This document shows positions 28,340-35,946 of a stretch of 55,784 nucleotides of DNA, piece after piece (position 1 is the first letter of the stretch; the number at the start of each line of letters is the position of its first letter). A model generated the notes under the pieces. The model had not been told where the DNA came from and ran no database searches. It saw only the letters and a program-made list of their open reading frames with translations. Source of the DNA: an uncultured Clostridia bacterium (GTDB lineage: Bacteria > Bacillota > Clostridia > Oscillospirales > Ruminococcaceae); the NCBI GenBank assembly GCA_947166275.1, contig CAMVDP010000011.1, positions 1-55,784 on the forward strand, written 5' to 3'. Position numbers and translations under genes: made by a program.

Positions 28340-30267
28340 AGGCGGTGAAGCAGAACTTGTACGAAAAATACGCACCGGTGTTCTCGGCAATTGGTGACTA
28401 TCTCGAAGCTTTCAGGGAGCATGGATATGACAAGTCCGCTGTCGACAGGATAGCCGGACTGCTGCAGAAGACCGGCGGAACGCCGCTTGGCGAAATACTG
28501 AACGGACAGAGCGATGCGGTGAAATATACCGTTGCGCTCGGCACGCTCGTGAACTTCAGCAGGCGGGAAGCCGAAACACTAACGTCCGTGTTCGGCGTGC
28601 GCGCGGGAAGTATAACTCCCGAAGTCGTATGCGAGCTGTTCTTCGGAGTGGCCGATATCTTTCCGGTGAGCGGGAGTCTGTCGGAGTACTCGCTGCCGGA
28701 AAGGCTGTTCGACGGCGTGAGACCCGCATACAACGCAGTCATGACGCTGAAGCCGTTCGCAGCGCATTTCATCGCTGACGGAGATATCGATGATGACGCA
28801 TTCGCTCCGGAGCCGGACTGTGAGATGAGGTACATCCCGCTTTCGGAGAACATGCGCGCCGAGAGAGAGATCGCTGCTGCGGTCAGGTCGCGCGATACCG
28901 ACACACGACGCGTCATAGCTGTGTGCGGCGAAGAAGGCGCAGGCAGGAGAACTGCCGCTGTGAGGGCTCTCGAAGCTGTGGGTGCGGCGTGTGTTGAGAT
29001 ACGCGGAGAGATAAGATATGACAGCGGACGCATGAAGGAGCTCGCGACGAAGCTTATGCTGCTGGACGCTGTGCCGGCAGTGGTACAGGGCACTGACACG
29101 GAAGGCTTTGCAAAGCTTGTGAGCGGGCTTTCGGAGCAGCTTGGCACTGTCATCGCGGTGTGCGGTGAGATCGTACCAGATCTCGGAGCCGGCACGGAGA
29201 TCGTCACCGTGCGTATCGGTGATCCGACCATGGAAGAACAGTACCGTATCTGGGAGAGTGAGCTGTCAGCGTACAATGTTGACAACAGCGTTGACATTTC
29301 CGAGCTTGCGGGCGAGTTCAGCTTCACCGCAGGCGGTATCAGGAAGGCGCTTCGGTTCGCGGAGATGCTTTCGGAAGGTGATACGCTGATCATGGCGGAT
29401 ATCAAAGCCGGCTGCTGCAGATCGGTCAACTCCGATATGGGAAGCAAGGCTGTGAAGATAAACTGTGTGTTCGGCTGGGACGACATAGTGCTGCCGGAGC
29501 ACAGCAAGCGGCTTATGCGTACCGCCTGCGACCAGGTGCGTTATCGACACAAAGTGTACGATACATGGGGCTTCGCGGGCAAGATAGCCTATGGCAGGAG
29601 CGTGTCGATGATATTCACCGGCCCTCCCGGCACCGGCAAGACCATGGCTGCGCAGATAATCGCGGCGGAGCTCGGGCTTGACATATACCGCATCAGTCTT
29701 GCAAACGTTGTAAGCAAGTACATCGGTGAGACCGAGAAAAACCTCGATGATATCTTTGAAAAGGCGAAGAAAAGCAAGGTCGTGCTGTTCTTCGATGAAG
29801 CGGATGTGCTGTTTTCAAAGCGTACAGAGGTCAAGGATTCAAACGACAAATACAGCAACATGGAGTCGGCATTCCTGCTGCAGAAAATAGAGGAGTACAA
29901 CGGCATCGTTATACTTGCCACCAACCTCGTACAGAACTTTGATGAGGCGTTCAAGCGCCGTATGAAGCTTATGATAGACTTCCCGTTCCCGGACGCGGAC
30001 AGGCGGCGCGAGATGTGGAAGCGAGCGCTCCCGGAAAAGCTGCCGCTTGAGAACATCGACTTCGATTACCTGGTGAGCAGCTTCGAGCTGTCTGGCAGCA
30101 ACATCAAGAATATCGCTCTGCACAGTGCGTTCCTCGCTGCGGCGGACGGCAGCAGGGCTGTAAGCATGAAGCATGTGATCGCGGCTCTGAAAAATGAGTA
30201 TGCCAAGAGCGGTAAGGCTTTCACGAAAGCCGAGGCGGGTGAGTATTTCTACTACATCGACGGGTGA
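28336..30267 (+). CDS. CIS AAA+ ATPase 2, paralogue of the one at 21263
   Basis: The 643-aa protein has the same plan as the first ATPase: an N-terminal degenerate P-loop with Arg-Arg (GEEGAGRRT, about 198-206) and an intact C-terminal AAA+ domain (GPPGTGKT about 429, LFFDEAD about 485, ILATNLVQNFDEAFKRR). The regions NCVFGWDDIVLPE and KYIGETEKN match NAVFTWDDLVVSD and KYIGETQKN of the first. TTG 28336 overlaps the regulator's stop; TTG 28357 after AAGGCGGTG is an alternative start. The ATPase at 21263 and this one may form a heteromer or act at different steps. Confidence 0.9.
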   Translation: MKAVKQNLYEKYAPVFSAIGDYLEAFREHGYDKSAVDRIAGLLQKTGGTPLGEILNGQSDAVKYTVALGTLVNFSRREAETLTSVFGVRAGSITPEVVCELFFGVADIFPVSGSLSEYSLPERLFDGVRPAYNAVMTLKPFAAHFIADGDIDDDAFAPEPDCEMRYIPLSENMRAEREIAAAVRSRDTDTRRVIAVCGEEGAGRRTAAVRALEAVGAACVEIRGEIRYDSGRMKELATKLMLLDAVPAVVQGTDTEGFAKLVSGLSEQLGTVIAVCGEIVPDLGAGTEIVTVRIGDPTMEEQYRIWESELSAYNVDNSVDISELAGEFSFTAGGIRKALRFAEMLSEGDTLIMADIKAGCCRSVNSDMGSKAVKINCVFGWDDIVLPEHSKRLMRTACDQVRYRHKVYDTWGFAGKIAYGRSVSMIFTGPPGTGKTMAAQIIAAELGLDIYRISLANVVSKYIGETEKNLDDIFEKAKKSKVVLFFDEADVLFSKRTEVKDSNDKYSNMESAFLLQKIEEYNGIVILATNLVQNFDEAFKRRMKLMIDFPFPDADRRREMWKRALPEKLPLENIDFDYLVSSFELSGSNIKNIALHSAFLAAADGSRAVSMKHVIAALKNEYAKSGKAFTKAEAGEYFYYIDG

Positions 30268-30275
30268 GGTGCAAT

Positions 30276-31097
30276 ATGGCTGCATTCGATGATTATGATA
30301 ATTACGACAGAAAACTTGCTCTGTCAGAGGGTGTCGAGCATGTCCGGGAAAACGAGCTCAAGGACAAGAAAAAAGTCGAGGGATATGAACCGAACCCGCA
30401 GGATGAGAAATACTACGAGGTCATGGGGATAAAGAATTCCTTCGACAACGTGTCTGTCGGCTCGGACAAGTACGGGCAGATGCTTATCTCGGTGAATACG
30501 CTCAAGGAGCCGGGCAGCCCGACACTCGACAGTGACAGGAAGATCATGAAGAGCCAGCGGCGTAAGAAAAAGTTCGGTGCGTTCGGCGACTTCTACACCA
30601 ACCTGTTCTCGGACAGGCACGGTGCGTTCGCGTTCCGGGCAGACCGCAACATTTCGGATATCCGCGTCGTGAAGGAATTTGAACGAATGGCGAAGCAGCG
30701 CGTCGACCGCGAGCAGCTCGATGCCATGCCGATGCTGCGGCTGGAGGATGACAGGGCGGAGCTCGAAAAGCTGCGCGGCATGAGCGGTTCGCAGAATGAG
30801 AATTTTGAGGAGCGCCGTACGCTTGAACACAGAGTCATGAAGGAGACCGAGTATCGTGATCGGTTCATGGCGAGACTGCGTAAGGCGCGGAGGAAGACTT
30901 ACGACAAGCGTGAAGATGAAGAACTTGAGAACGATATCTTCCGCACAATGCTGTCCGCGGAGGGCGATACGGATGAAGACGGAGATGACGATACAGACGA
31001 CATCCTCGGTGATACAGATGACACCACAGATGACATTCTTGACGGTATTGATGACGAAATAGTTGACAATACAGGTGAAAGTGACGAAAAATTATAA
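30276..31097 (+). CDS. Charged CIS protein with Asp-rich tail, unknown
   Basis: The 273-aa protein has no recognised domain. It is hydrophilic, with Arg/Lys-rich middle and a strongly acidic Asp/Thr repeat tail (residues about 230-265, DDDTDDILGDTDDTTDDIL). There is no signal peptide or membrane segment. ATG 30276, seven bases after GGTGAGGTG, is preferred over GTG 30264, which lies in the ribosome binding site. The stop codon overlaps the first TTATAAT repeat of the sheath promoter region. It is last in the long upstream transcription unit. Confidence 0.7.
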   Translation: MAAFDDYDNYDRKLALSEGVEHVRENELKDKKKVEGYEPNPQDEKYYEVMGIKNSFDNVSVGSDKYGQMLISVNTLKEPGSPTLDSDRKIMKSQRRKKKFGAFGDFYTNLFSDRHGAFAFRADRNISDIRVVKEFERMAKQRVDREQLDAMPMLRLEDDRAELEKLRGMSGSQNENFEERRTLEHRVMKETEYRDRFMARLRKARRKTYDKREDEELENDIFRTMLSAEGDTDEDGDDDTDDILGDTDDTTDDILDGIDDEIVDNTGESDEKL

Positions 31098-31140
31098 TTC
31101 CGGTTATAGTTTCGGTTATAATCTTGAGTTATAATATAGA
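31092..31140 (+). promoter_or_regulatory. Sheath promoter with four tandem TTATAAT-type repeats
   Basis: Heptamers TTATAAT (31092), TTATAGT (31104), TTATAAT (31116) and TTATAAT (31129) occur with periods of 12, 12 and 13 bp; units 1 and 2 also share the following TTCCGG/TTTCGG. The last contains a perfect -10 (TATAAT 31130-31135); no good -35 is seen. Repeat 3 ends seven bases before the -10. This matches the layout of SARP-type operators (direct heptamers on one DNA face, near the -10), and a BTAD regulator is encoded at 26210. Operator function is inferred. Confidence 0.6.
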
Positions 31141-31152
31141 AGTAATCCAACC

Positions 31153-31170
31153 GTATGCGCCTGTATGCGC
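31153..31170 (+). repeat. GTATGCGC direct repeat in the sheath leader
   Basis: GTATGCGC occurs at 31153-31160 and 31163-31170 (period 10), and the second runs into the palindrome ATGCGCGCAT. It lies in the untranslated leader between the promoter region and the sheath start. Function unknown. Confidence 0.6.
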
Positions 31171-31229
31171 GCATCGATTTTTGAAAGGGGGAACGGTTTT
31201 TATCCGCAGGACGGGTAAAAGCGAACTTT

Positions 31230-32933
31230 ATGGCAGAATATTTATCTCCCGGTGTTTATGTCGAGGAGTTTGAGTCGGGCGGAAAGCCCATGGAAGGCGT
31301 CGGAACAAGTACCGCCGGCTTCGTGGGACTTGCTGAAAAGGGCCCGGTAGGCGGAGTTCCGCAGCTTGTTACGAACTTTGCGGATTTCAGAAGAAAATAC
31401 GGCGGATTCCTTTCCGAGAACGAGTTCGGTGAGTACCGCTTCCTCGCTTATGCGGTAGAGCACTTCTTCATCAATGGCGGTACACGCGCTTTCATCTCGA
31501 GAGTTGCTCCGTCCAGCGCAAAGTGCGCGACTGCAAAAGTCGGCGACCTTGAATTTACAGCAAAGAACCCCGGTCTCTGGGGCGACAGCATCGGCATCAA
31601 GATCACTCCCTCGTCCAAGGCAAAGACCCAGGCGTTCGAGTCTCTCGGTGACAAGAAGTACAGAGTAAAGAGCGGTGCAGGCTTCGCACCCGGCGATATC
31701 GTTGCGTTCAGCGACGGCGACACCGTTGAATACAATAAGGTCGAGAAGAACCAGGATAACGTCATCACTTTCGTGAACAGCTTCTCCGGCGATATCACAG
31801 ATAACAATCTCCTTCCCACAAAGGTCCTCACCACATGTGAGATCACAATGGAAGTAAGATATGACGATACTACCGAGACCTATGAGAACCTCTCGTTCAA
31901 CATCGAGTCTCCCAACTACATCGTCAAGAAGACAGCAAAGTCCGAGCTCGTAAGCATCGAGTACAAGGGCTCAAATGAGATAGGCTACCCCTTCGGCACC
32001 CTCTGCACAGAGGACGAGGCTGTGGTTACAGCTGAATTCAAGGGCGGCAGCAACGGTTCCGCATCCGACCTCTCCGCCGGCGATTTCATCGGTGAGAACA
32101 AGGGCGCAGGCAACAGGACCGGTATCCAGTCCTTCCTCGATAACGATGTGGTTTCCATCATGGCTGTTCCGGGTATCACAGACCCGAACGTACAGCTCAC
32201 ACTCGTTGCTCATTGTGAGAACCTCGCAAGCAGATTTGCTGTGCTCGATATCCCGAGAACAGCAAAGAAGGTAGACGAGATAGCTGCTCACAGAGATATC
32301 TTCTCTTCGAGCTACGCAGCTCTCTATCATCCGTGGCTCACAGTGTTCGATCCGCTTGATAAGAAGAACATAGCTATCCCGCCGTCAGGCTCTATCATGG
32401 GTATCTACGCGAGAAGCGACAATACAAGAGGCGTTCATAAGGCTCCTGCAAACGAAGTAGTAAGAGCTTGCGTAGGTCTCGATACACAGTTCAACAAGGG
32501 CGAGCAGGATATCCTCAACCCGAAGGGCGTTAACCTTATCCGTGCATTCCCGGGTCAGGGTATCAGAGTATGGGGCGCAAGAACCGTTTCGGGCGATCCG
32601 AGCTGGAAGTATGTCAACGTTCGTCGTCTGTTCATCTTCCTCGAGGAGACTATAAAGGCAAATACCAACTGGGCTGTATTCGAGCCTAACGATGAAGCGC
32701 TCTGGACAAGAGTTCACAGAACTATCAGCGTATTCCTCAATGGAATGTGGAGAAACGGCTCCCTTGCCGGAACATCGGCTGATGAAGCATTCTTCGTTAA
32801 TATCGGCAGAAGCACCATGAGCCAGGACGATATCGATAACGGTCGTCTCGTATGCGTGATAGGTGTAGCACCCGTTAAGCCTGCCGAATTTGTGATCTTC
32901 AGGATCACTCAGAAAACCGGCGATGCTGAATAA
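31230..32933 (+). CDS. Contractile tail sheath protein
   Basis: The 567-aa protein is the sheath. The N-terminus (YLSPGVYVEEFESGGKPMEGVGTSTAGFVGLAEKGP pattern; PGVYVEE at residues 7-13) and the C-terminal sheath domain (VRRLFIFLEETI, FEPNDEALWTRV, GRLVCVIGVAPVKPAEFVIF) are diagnostic. Only one sheath gene is present here, while PVCs carry three. Codon use is biased to CTC, AAG and ATC compared with the upstream CIS genes, as expected for an abundant protein. No good ribosome binding site lies within 15 bases of the ATG; GAAAGGGGG is 34 bases upstream. Confidence 0.96.
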   Translation: MAEYLSPGVYVEEFESGGKPMEGVGTSTAGFVGLAEKGPVGGVPQLVTNFADFRRKYGGFLSENEFGEYRFLAYAVEHFFINGGTRAFISRVAPSSAKCATAKVGDLEFTAKNPGLWGDSIGIKITPSSKAKTQAFESLGDKKYRVKSGAGFAPGDIVAFSDGDTVEYNKVEKNQDNVITFVNSFSGDITDNNLLPTKVLTTCEITMEVRYDDTTETYENLSFNIESPNYIVKKTAKSELVSIEYKGSNEIGYPFGTLCTEDEAVVTAEFKGGSNGSASDLSAGDFIGENKGAGNRTGIQSFLDNDVVSIMAVPGITDPNVQLTLVAHCENLASRFAVLDIPRTAKKVDEIAAHRDIFSSSYAALYHPWLTVFDPLDKKNIAIPPSGSIMGIYARSDNTRGVHKAPANEVVRACVGLDTQFNKGEQDILNPKGVNLIRAFPGQGIRVWGARTVSGDPSWKYVNVRRLFIFLEETIKANTNWAVFEPNDEALWTRVHRTISVFLNGMWRNGSLAGTSADEAFFVNIGRSTMSQDDIDNGRLVCVIGVAPVKPAEFVIFRITQKTGDAE

Positions 32934-32954
32934 TTGATTGGGGGTTAGAATAAT

Positions 32955-33377
32955 ATGATTTATCCACATACACGGTTTAGGTACAAGGTCGAGATCGACG
33001 GTATCGAGGCTGGAGGTTTCTCCGAAGCTACCGGATTCGACGCTTCCATAGATGTTGTCGAGTACAGAGAGGGCGATATGGAAACTACGCCTTCGAAGAT
33101 CCCGGGCATCAAGAGATACGGTAATATCACATTGAGACAGGGTCTCGTTGACTCCACCGCTATATACGACTGGATGATCACAGGCGTGAACGGCGCGGTA
33201 GACAGAAAGACGATCACCATTACTCTTCTCGATGAAGAGGAAGCTCCCGCAGCTTCGTGGCAGGTCATCAACGCTTGGCCTATGAGATACACTGCTCCCG
33301 ATTTCAATGCGACGGCATCTGAAGTTGCTATCGAATCCATCGAGATCGCACATGAGGGTATGACAAGAGTTTCGTAA
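32955..33377 (+). CDS. CIS inner tube protein (gp19-like)
   Basis: The 140-aa protein forms the inner tube of stacked hexamers through which cargo passes. It shows the family start RFRYKVEIDGIEAGGFSEATGFDASID and the conserved end segment ATASEVAIESIEIAHEGM. Length is standard for Pvc1/Pvc5-type tube proteins. The gene follows the sheath by 21 bases with GGGGG-type ribosome binding site and is followed by a hairpin at 33392. Confidence 0.95.
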   Translation: MIYPHTRFRYKVEIDGIEAGGFSEATGFDASIDVVEYREGDMETTPSKIPGIKRYGNITLRQGLVDSTAIYDWMITGVNGAVDRKTITITLLDEEEAPAASWQVINAWPMRYTAPDFNATASEVAIESIEIAHEGMTRVS

Positions 33378-33391
33378 ACTATATGCTGAGC

Positions 33392-33421
33392 AATAAGACC
33401 GTTCGATCGAGCGGTCTTATT
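33392..33421 (+). terminator. Intercistronic hairpin after the tube gene
   Basis: AATAAGACCG (33392-33401) pairs with CGGTCTTATT (33412-33421); the stem can extend to about 13 bp around a GATC loop. No T-run follows, so it is more likely a partial terminator or an mRNA 3'-end stabiliser that separates the level of sheath/tube from the next gene. Confidence 0.6.
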
Positions 33422-33464
33422 GTGTAAAACACCCCTTGATTATTATGGAAAAGGAGTAACAGAT

Positions 33465-33896
33465 ATGTCGAAGAAAACAAAGAGATCCGAAGCGCCCGGT
33501 GAAGAGATCGTAATAGAAGACGCTGCGGCAGAGACTCCCGAGGAAAAAGCTGAAGAGGCTACCGTTGAAGCTGTTGTTGAAGAGACACCCGCTGAAGCTG
33601 CTGCCGAGGAGAATATCGCCGTATCCGAGGAACCTGCGAATATAAACGGCGGAGAAGAAGTAAGTGCTCAGGCACCTGCTGCAGCTCCCGCTGATCCCGA
33701 TGCGAAGGAGGGCACAGTGAGCAGACCTGTGAACTTCAGGACCGGTCCTTCGTTCAACAACGCGGTCATCGCAGCTCTCAAGCCCGGAAGCAAGCTGGCG
33801 CTTGACGGTACTGTCGAGGGCGACAAGGGCACGTGGTACAAGTGTGTGTTTGACGGACGTACAGGTTATGTAAAGGCATCAGGTGTGATCGTCTGA
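33465..33896 (+). CDS. SH3b-domain protein with acidic Ala/Glu/Pro-rich arm
   Basis: The 143-aa protein has a disordered N-terminal arm rich in Ala, Glu and Pro (residues 8-80) and a C-terminal bacterial SH3 domain (about 85-143: RPVNFRTGPSFNNAVIAALKPG, GTWYKCVFDGRTGYVKASGV). SH3b domains often bind peptidoglycan or peptides. No signal peptide is present, so it is cytoplasmic unless released with the CIS. ATG 33465 follows AAAAGGAG. As last gene of the sheath-tube unit it may be a cell-wall-binding or capping component; this is inference. Confidence 0.8.
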   Translation: MSKKTKRSEAPGEEIVIEDAAAETPEEKAEEATVEAVVEETPAEAAAEENIAVSEEPANINGGEEVSAQAPAAAPADPDAKEGTVSRPVNFRTGPSFNNAVIAALKPGSKLALDGTVEGDKGTWYKCVFDGRTGYVKASGVIV

Positions 33897-33923
33897 AACA
33901 GCGAGTTTTGAATAACAGATGAA

Positions 33924-33955
33924 AATGTCCGCAGGGTATCTATCCTGCGGACATT
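33924..33955. terminator. Bidirectional terminator between convergent units
   Basis: Perfect 12-bp stem AATGTCCGCAGG / CCTGCGGACATT with an eight-base loop, followed by CTTGTTTATTATT on the + strand and TTTCATCTG on the - strand. It lies between the CIS unit (+) and the amino-acid importer unit (-). Confidence 0.8.
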
Positions 33956-33967
33956 CTTGTTTATTAT

Positions 33968-35062
33968 TCAGAAATAAGCACATACAATGTTCTTGTCACC
34001 GCTGTATTCGTAGGAATATGACGATGACCGTTTTTTTATCAGCGTGACACCGAGATGAACGTCATTATCCTCATGCTCAAACGGGTCATACATCTCGCCG
34101 ACAGATGTCACGGTAAGCTGTATCTGTTTGTCGGATTCGGCGTATTCGAGCTGGAGCTCGATATCCGGCCGGACATCATTCAGAGCTCCCAGAAACTCAT
34201 AAATTATCTCTTCGCAGATCAGCTGGATATTGTAGGTCTGCTTGAGCGTGAGTCCGTATCTTTCACAGAAATGCTTGACATTGCCGCTGAATCGCATCAG
34301 GTCAAAGTCTGAACTTGTAATATGCTCATTGATCGTTTTAAGCTTGCGTATAAATGCGATAGTTTTTTCTTTCTGAGGGTGCTCAAATATATCCTCTACC
34401 GTTCCCTGCTCATAAACACCTTGATCTGCAAAAAACAATATTCTGTCTGCTATCTCTTTCGCGAAATCCATTTCGTGAGTTACGATGATCATTGTAAGAC
34501 CCTTCATCGACAGCATGCGTATAGTTGCGAGCACCTCGCCGACCATGGTAGGATCGAGCGCGCTTGTCGGTTCGTCGAAAAGAAGTATCTCGGGATCCAT
34601 CATAAGGCAGCGTGCTATGGCGATTCGCTGCTTCTGACCGCCGGAAAGCGTATCGGGCATCGCTTTTTCTTTGCCTGAAAGTCCGACTGCGCGCAGCAGC
34701 TCGTTTGCTTTTTCCGCGGCTTCCTTTTTCGGCATTTTCAGCAGTCTGCGCGGTGCGGCACAGAGGTTTTCCATAACGTTCATGTGGGAAAACAGGTTGA
34801 AATTCTGATAGACCATTCCCATTTTCCGTCTGATAATGTCGATCTTTGCGCTCTTCGCCGTTATCTCCTCACCCATGATCGAGATGGTTCCCGAATCAGG
34901 CTTTTCAAGCATTTCAAGCGTTCGCAGGAACACGCTTTTGCCGCAGCCGGATCCGCCGAGTATAACGATCTTTTCTCCCTTTTTCACCGTGAGATCGACA
35001 TTTTTCAATACATTCAGCTTACCGAACGACTTTGACAGATTGTTTACTTCAATAACGTTCAT
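33968..35062 (-). CDS. Amino-acid ABC importer ATPase fused to anti-sigma/GHKL-like domain
   Basis: The first 245 residues are a GlnQ/GltL-type ATPase: Walker A GGSGCGKS (36-43), signature LSGGQKQR, Walker B ILLFDEPTSALD and H-loop VTHEM. Members of the family end near residue 245; this protein continues to 364. The extra 115 residues resemble the RsbW/HATPase_c fold: LICEEIIYEFLGAL where the N-box helix lies, SVGEMYDPFEHED like the DxGxPFDP loop, and a Gly-x-x-LIKK ... YEYSGDKNIV end. Some ATP-binding residues appear lost. It is last in the operon permease-binding protein-ATPase. Confidence 0.85.
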   Translation of the reverse strand: MNVIEVNNLSKSFGKLNVLKNVDLTVKKGEKIVILGGSGCGKSVFLRTLEMLEKPDSGTISIMGEEITAKSAKIDIIRRKMGMVYQNFNLFSHMNVMENLCAAPRRLLKMPKKEAAEKANELLRAVGLSGKEKAMPDTLSGGQKQRIAIARCLMMDPEILLFDEPTSALDPTMVGEVLATIRMLSMKGLTMIIVTHEMDFAKEIADRILFFADQGVYEQGTVEDIFEHPQKEKTIAFIRKLKTINEHITSSDFDLMRFSGNVKHFCERYGLTLKQTYNIQLICEEIIYEFLGALNDVRPDIELQLEYAESDKQIQLTVTSVGEMYDPFEHEDNDVHLGVTLIKKRSSSYSYEYSGDKNIVCAYF

Positions 35063-35075
35063 ATACTATTCTTCT

Positions 35076-35945
35076 TTATGATCTTCTCTTTACTTCGGAG
35101 AGTATTTCTGTATGGTATATCTCGGTTATGGTCATTCCGTCGGGATACATAGCTTCAGTTACATTGTCAAGCACCGGAGTCCAGAATACGACCTGTGCTC
35201 TTCCTGTCAGCAGCGCGATAGTTCTCGAACCCGATTCTATATTCACGGATTTTATATTAATGTGCAGACGCTTGCCTATCTCGGAAATAAGCGCGGTATT
35301 GAAGCCTGAGGGTATCCCGTCGGCGGATATGAGATCCATTGGAGGAAGATCTCCGGTAAACGCAAAGGACACAGTCTCGGCTCCGTCGTAATGCTCGTAT
35401 TCCACCGGCTCCGGCTCTTTCCCTTCAATAAATCCGTCTATATACTTTTCTTCCAGAGTTTTCATTGTTCCGTCAGATTTGATGTCCGAGATGGCCTTTG
35501 ACAGTCTTTCGCAAAGCTCGGCATCGGAATTGTTCAGCATCATCGCGAACCCTACATTGAACGGGGTCGCGGTGTCGAGCGTTGCCGCCGCGAACTCATA
35601 ATTGCGGGCCGCCATATATCTTGCGGTGCAGTCCGCTATTTTGACGGAATCAACATCGCCTCTCATCAGCGACAGCTGAAGCTCGGTCAGAGAGGAGAAT
35701 GTTTCGGCGCTTCTGTCGGCACCGGTCGTATCTTCACCGGCATCCGCTATGGTTTCATCCACGATCGGTACAGGCGATTCAAGGACACCGACATGGACAG
35801 TTTCAGCTGCTCTGACTCCGCCTGTGTTGTATGTCGTTGATAACGGATCGACGTTTTCCGGGGTTTCGGCACCGGAGCACGATGTTAACAGAAGTATTGC
35901 TGCAAGACCTGATGCCAACATTGTTTTCTTCATATAGCTCTTCAT
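35076..35945 (-). CDS. Amino-acid-binding lipoprotein of ABC importer (SBP family 3)
   Basis: The 289-aa protein has a lipoprotein signal with lipobox LLTSC (cleavage before Cys, about residue 23). The body is a family 3 solute-binding domain (MMLNNSDAELCERLSKAISDI, MKTLEEKYIDGF, GIPSGFNTALISEIGKRL). Polar amino acids are the usual ligands; specificity cannot be read. The ATG lies one base after the permease stop with AAAGGAG upstream, and the ATPase gene follows. Confidence 0.88.
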   Translation of the reverse strand: MKSYMKKTMLASGLAAILLLTSCSGAETPENVDPLSTTYNTGGVRAAETVHVGVLESPVPIVDETIADAGEDTTGADRSAETFSSLTELQLSLMRGDVDSVKIADCTARYMAARNYEFAAATLDTATPFNVGFAMMLNNSDAELCERLSKAISDIKSDGTMKTLEEKYIDGFIEGKEPEPVEYEHYDGAETVSFAFTGDLPPMDLISADGIPSGFNTALISEIGKRLHINIKSVNIESGSRTIALLTGRAQVVFWTPVLDNVTEAMYPDGMTITEIYHTEILSEVKRRS

Positions 35946-35946
35946 T

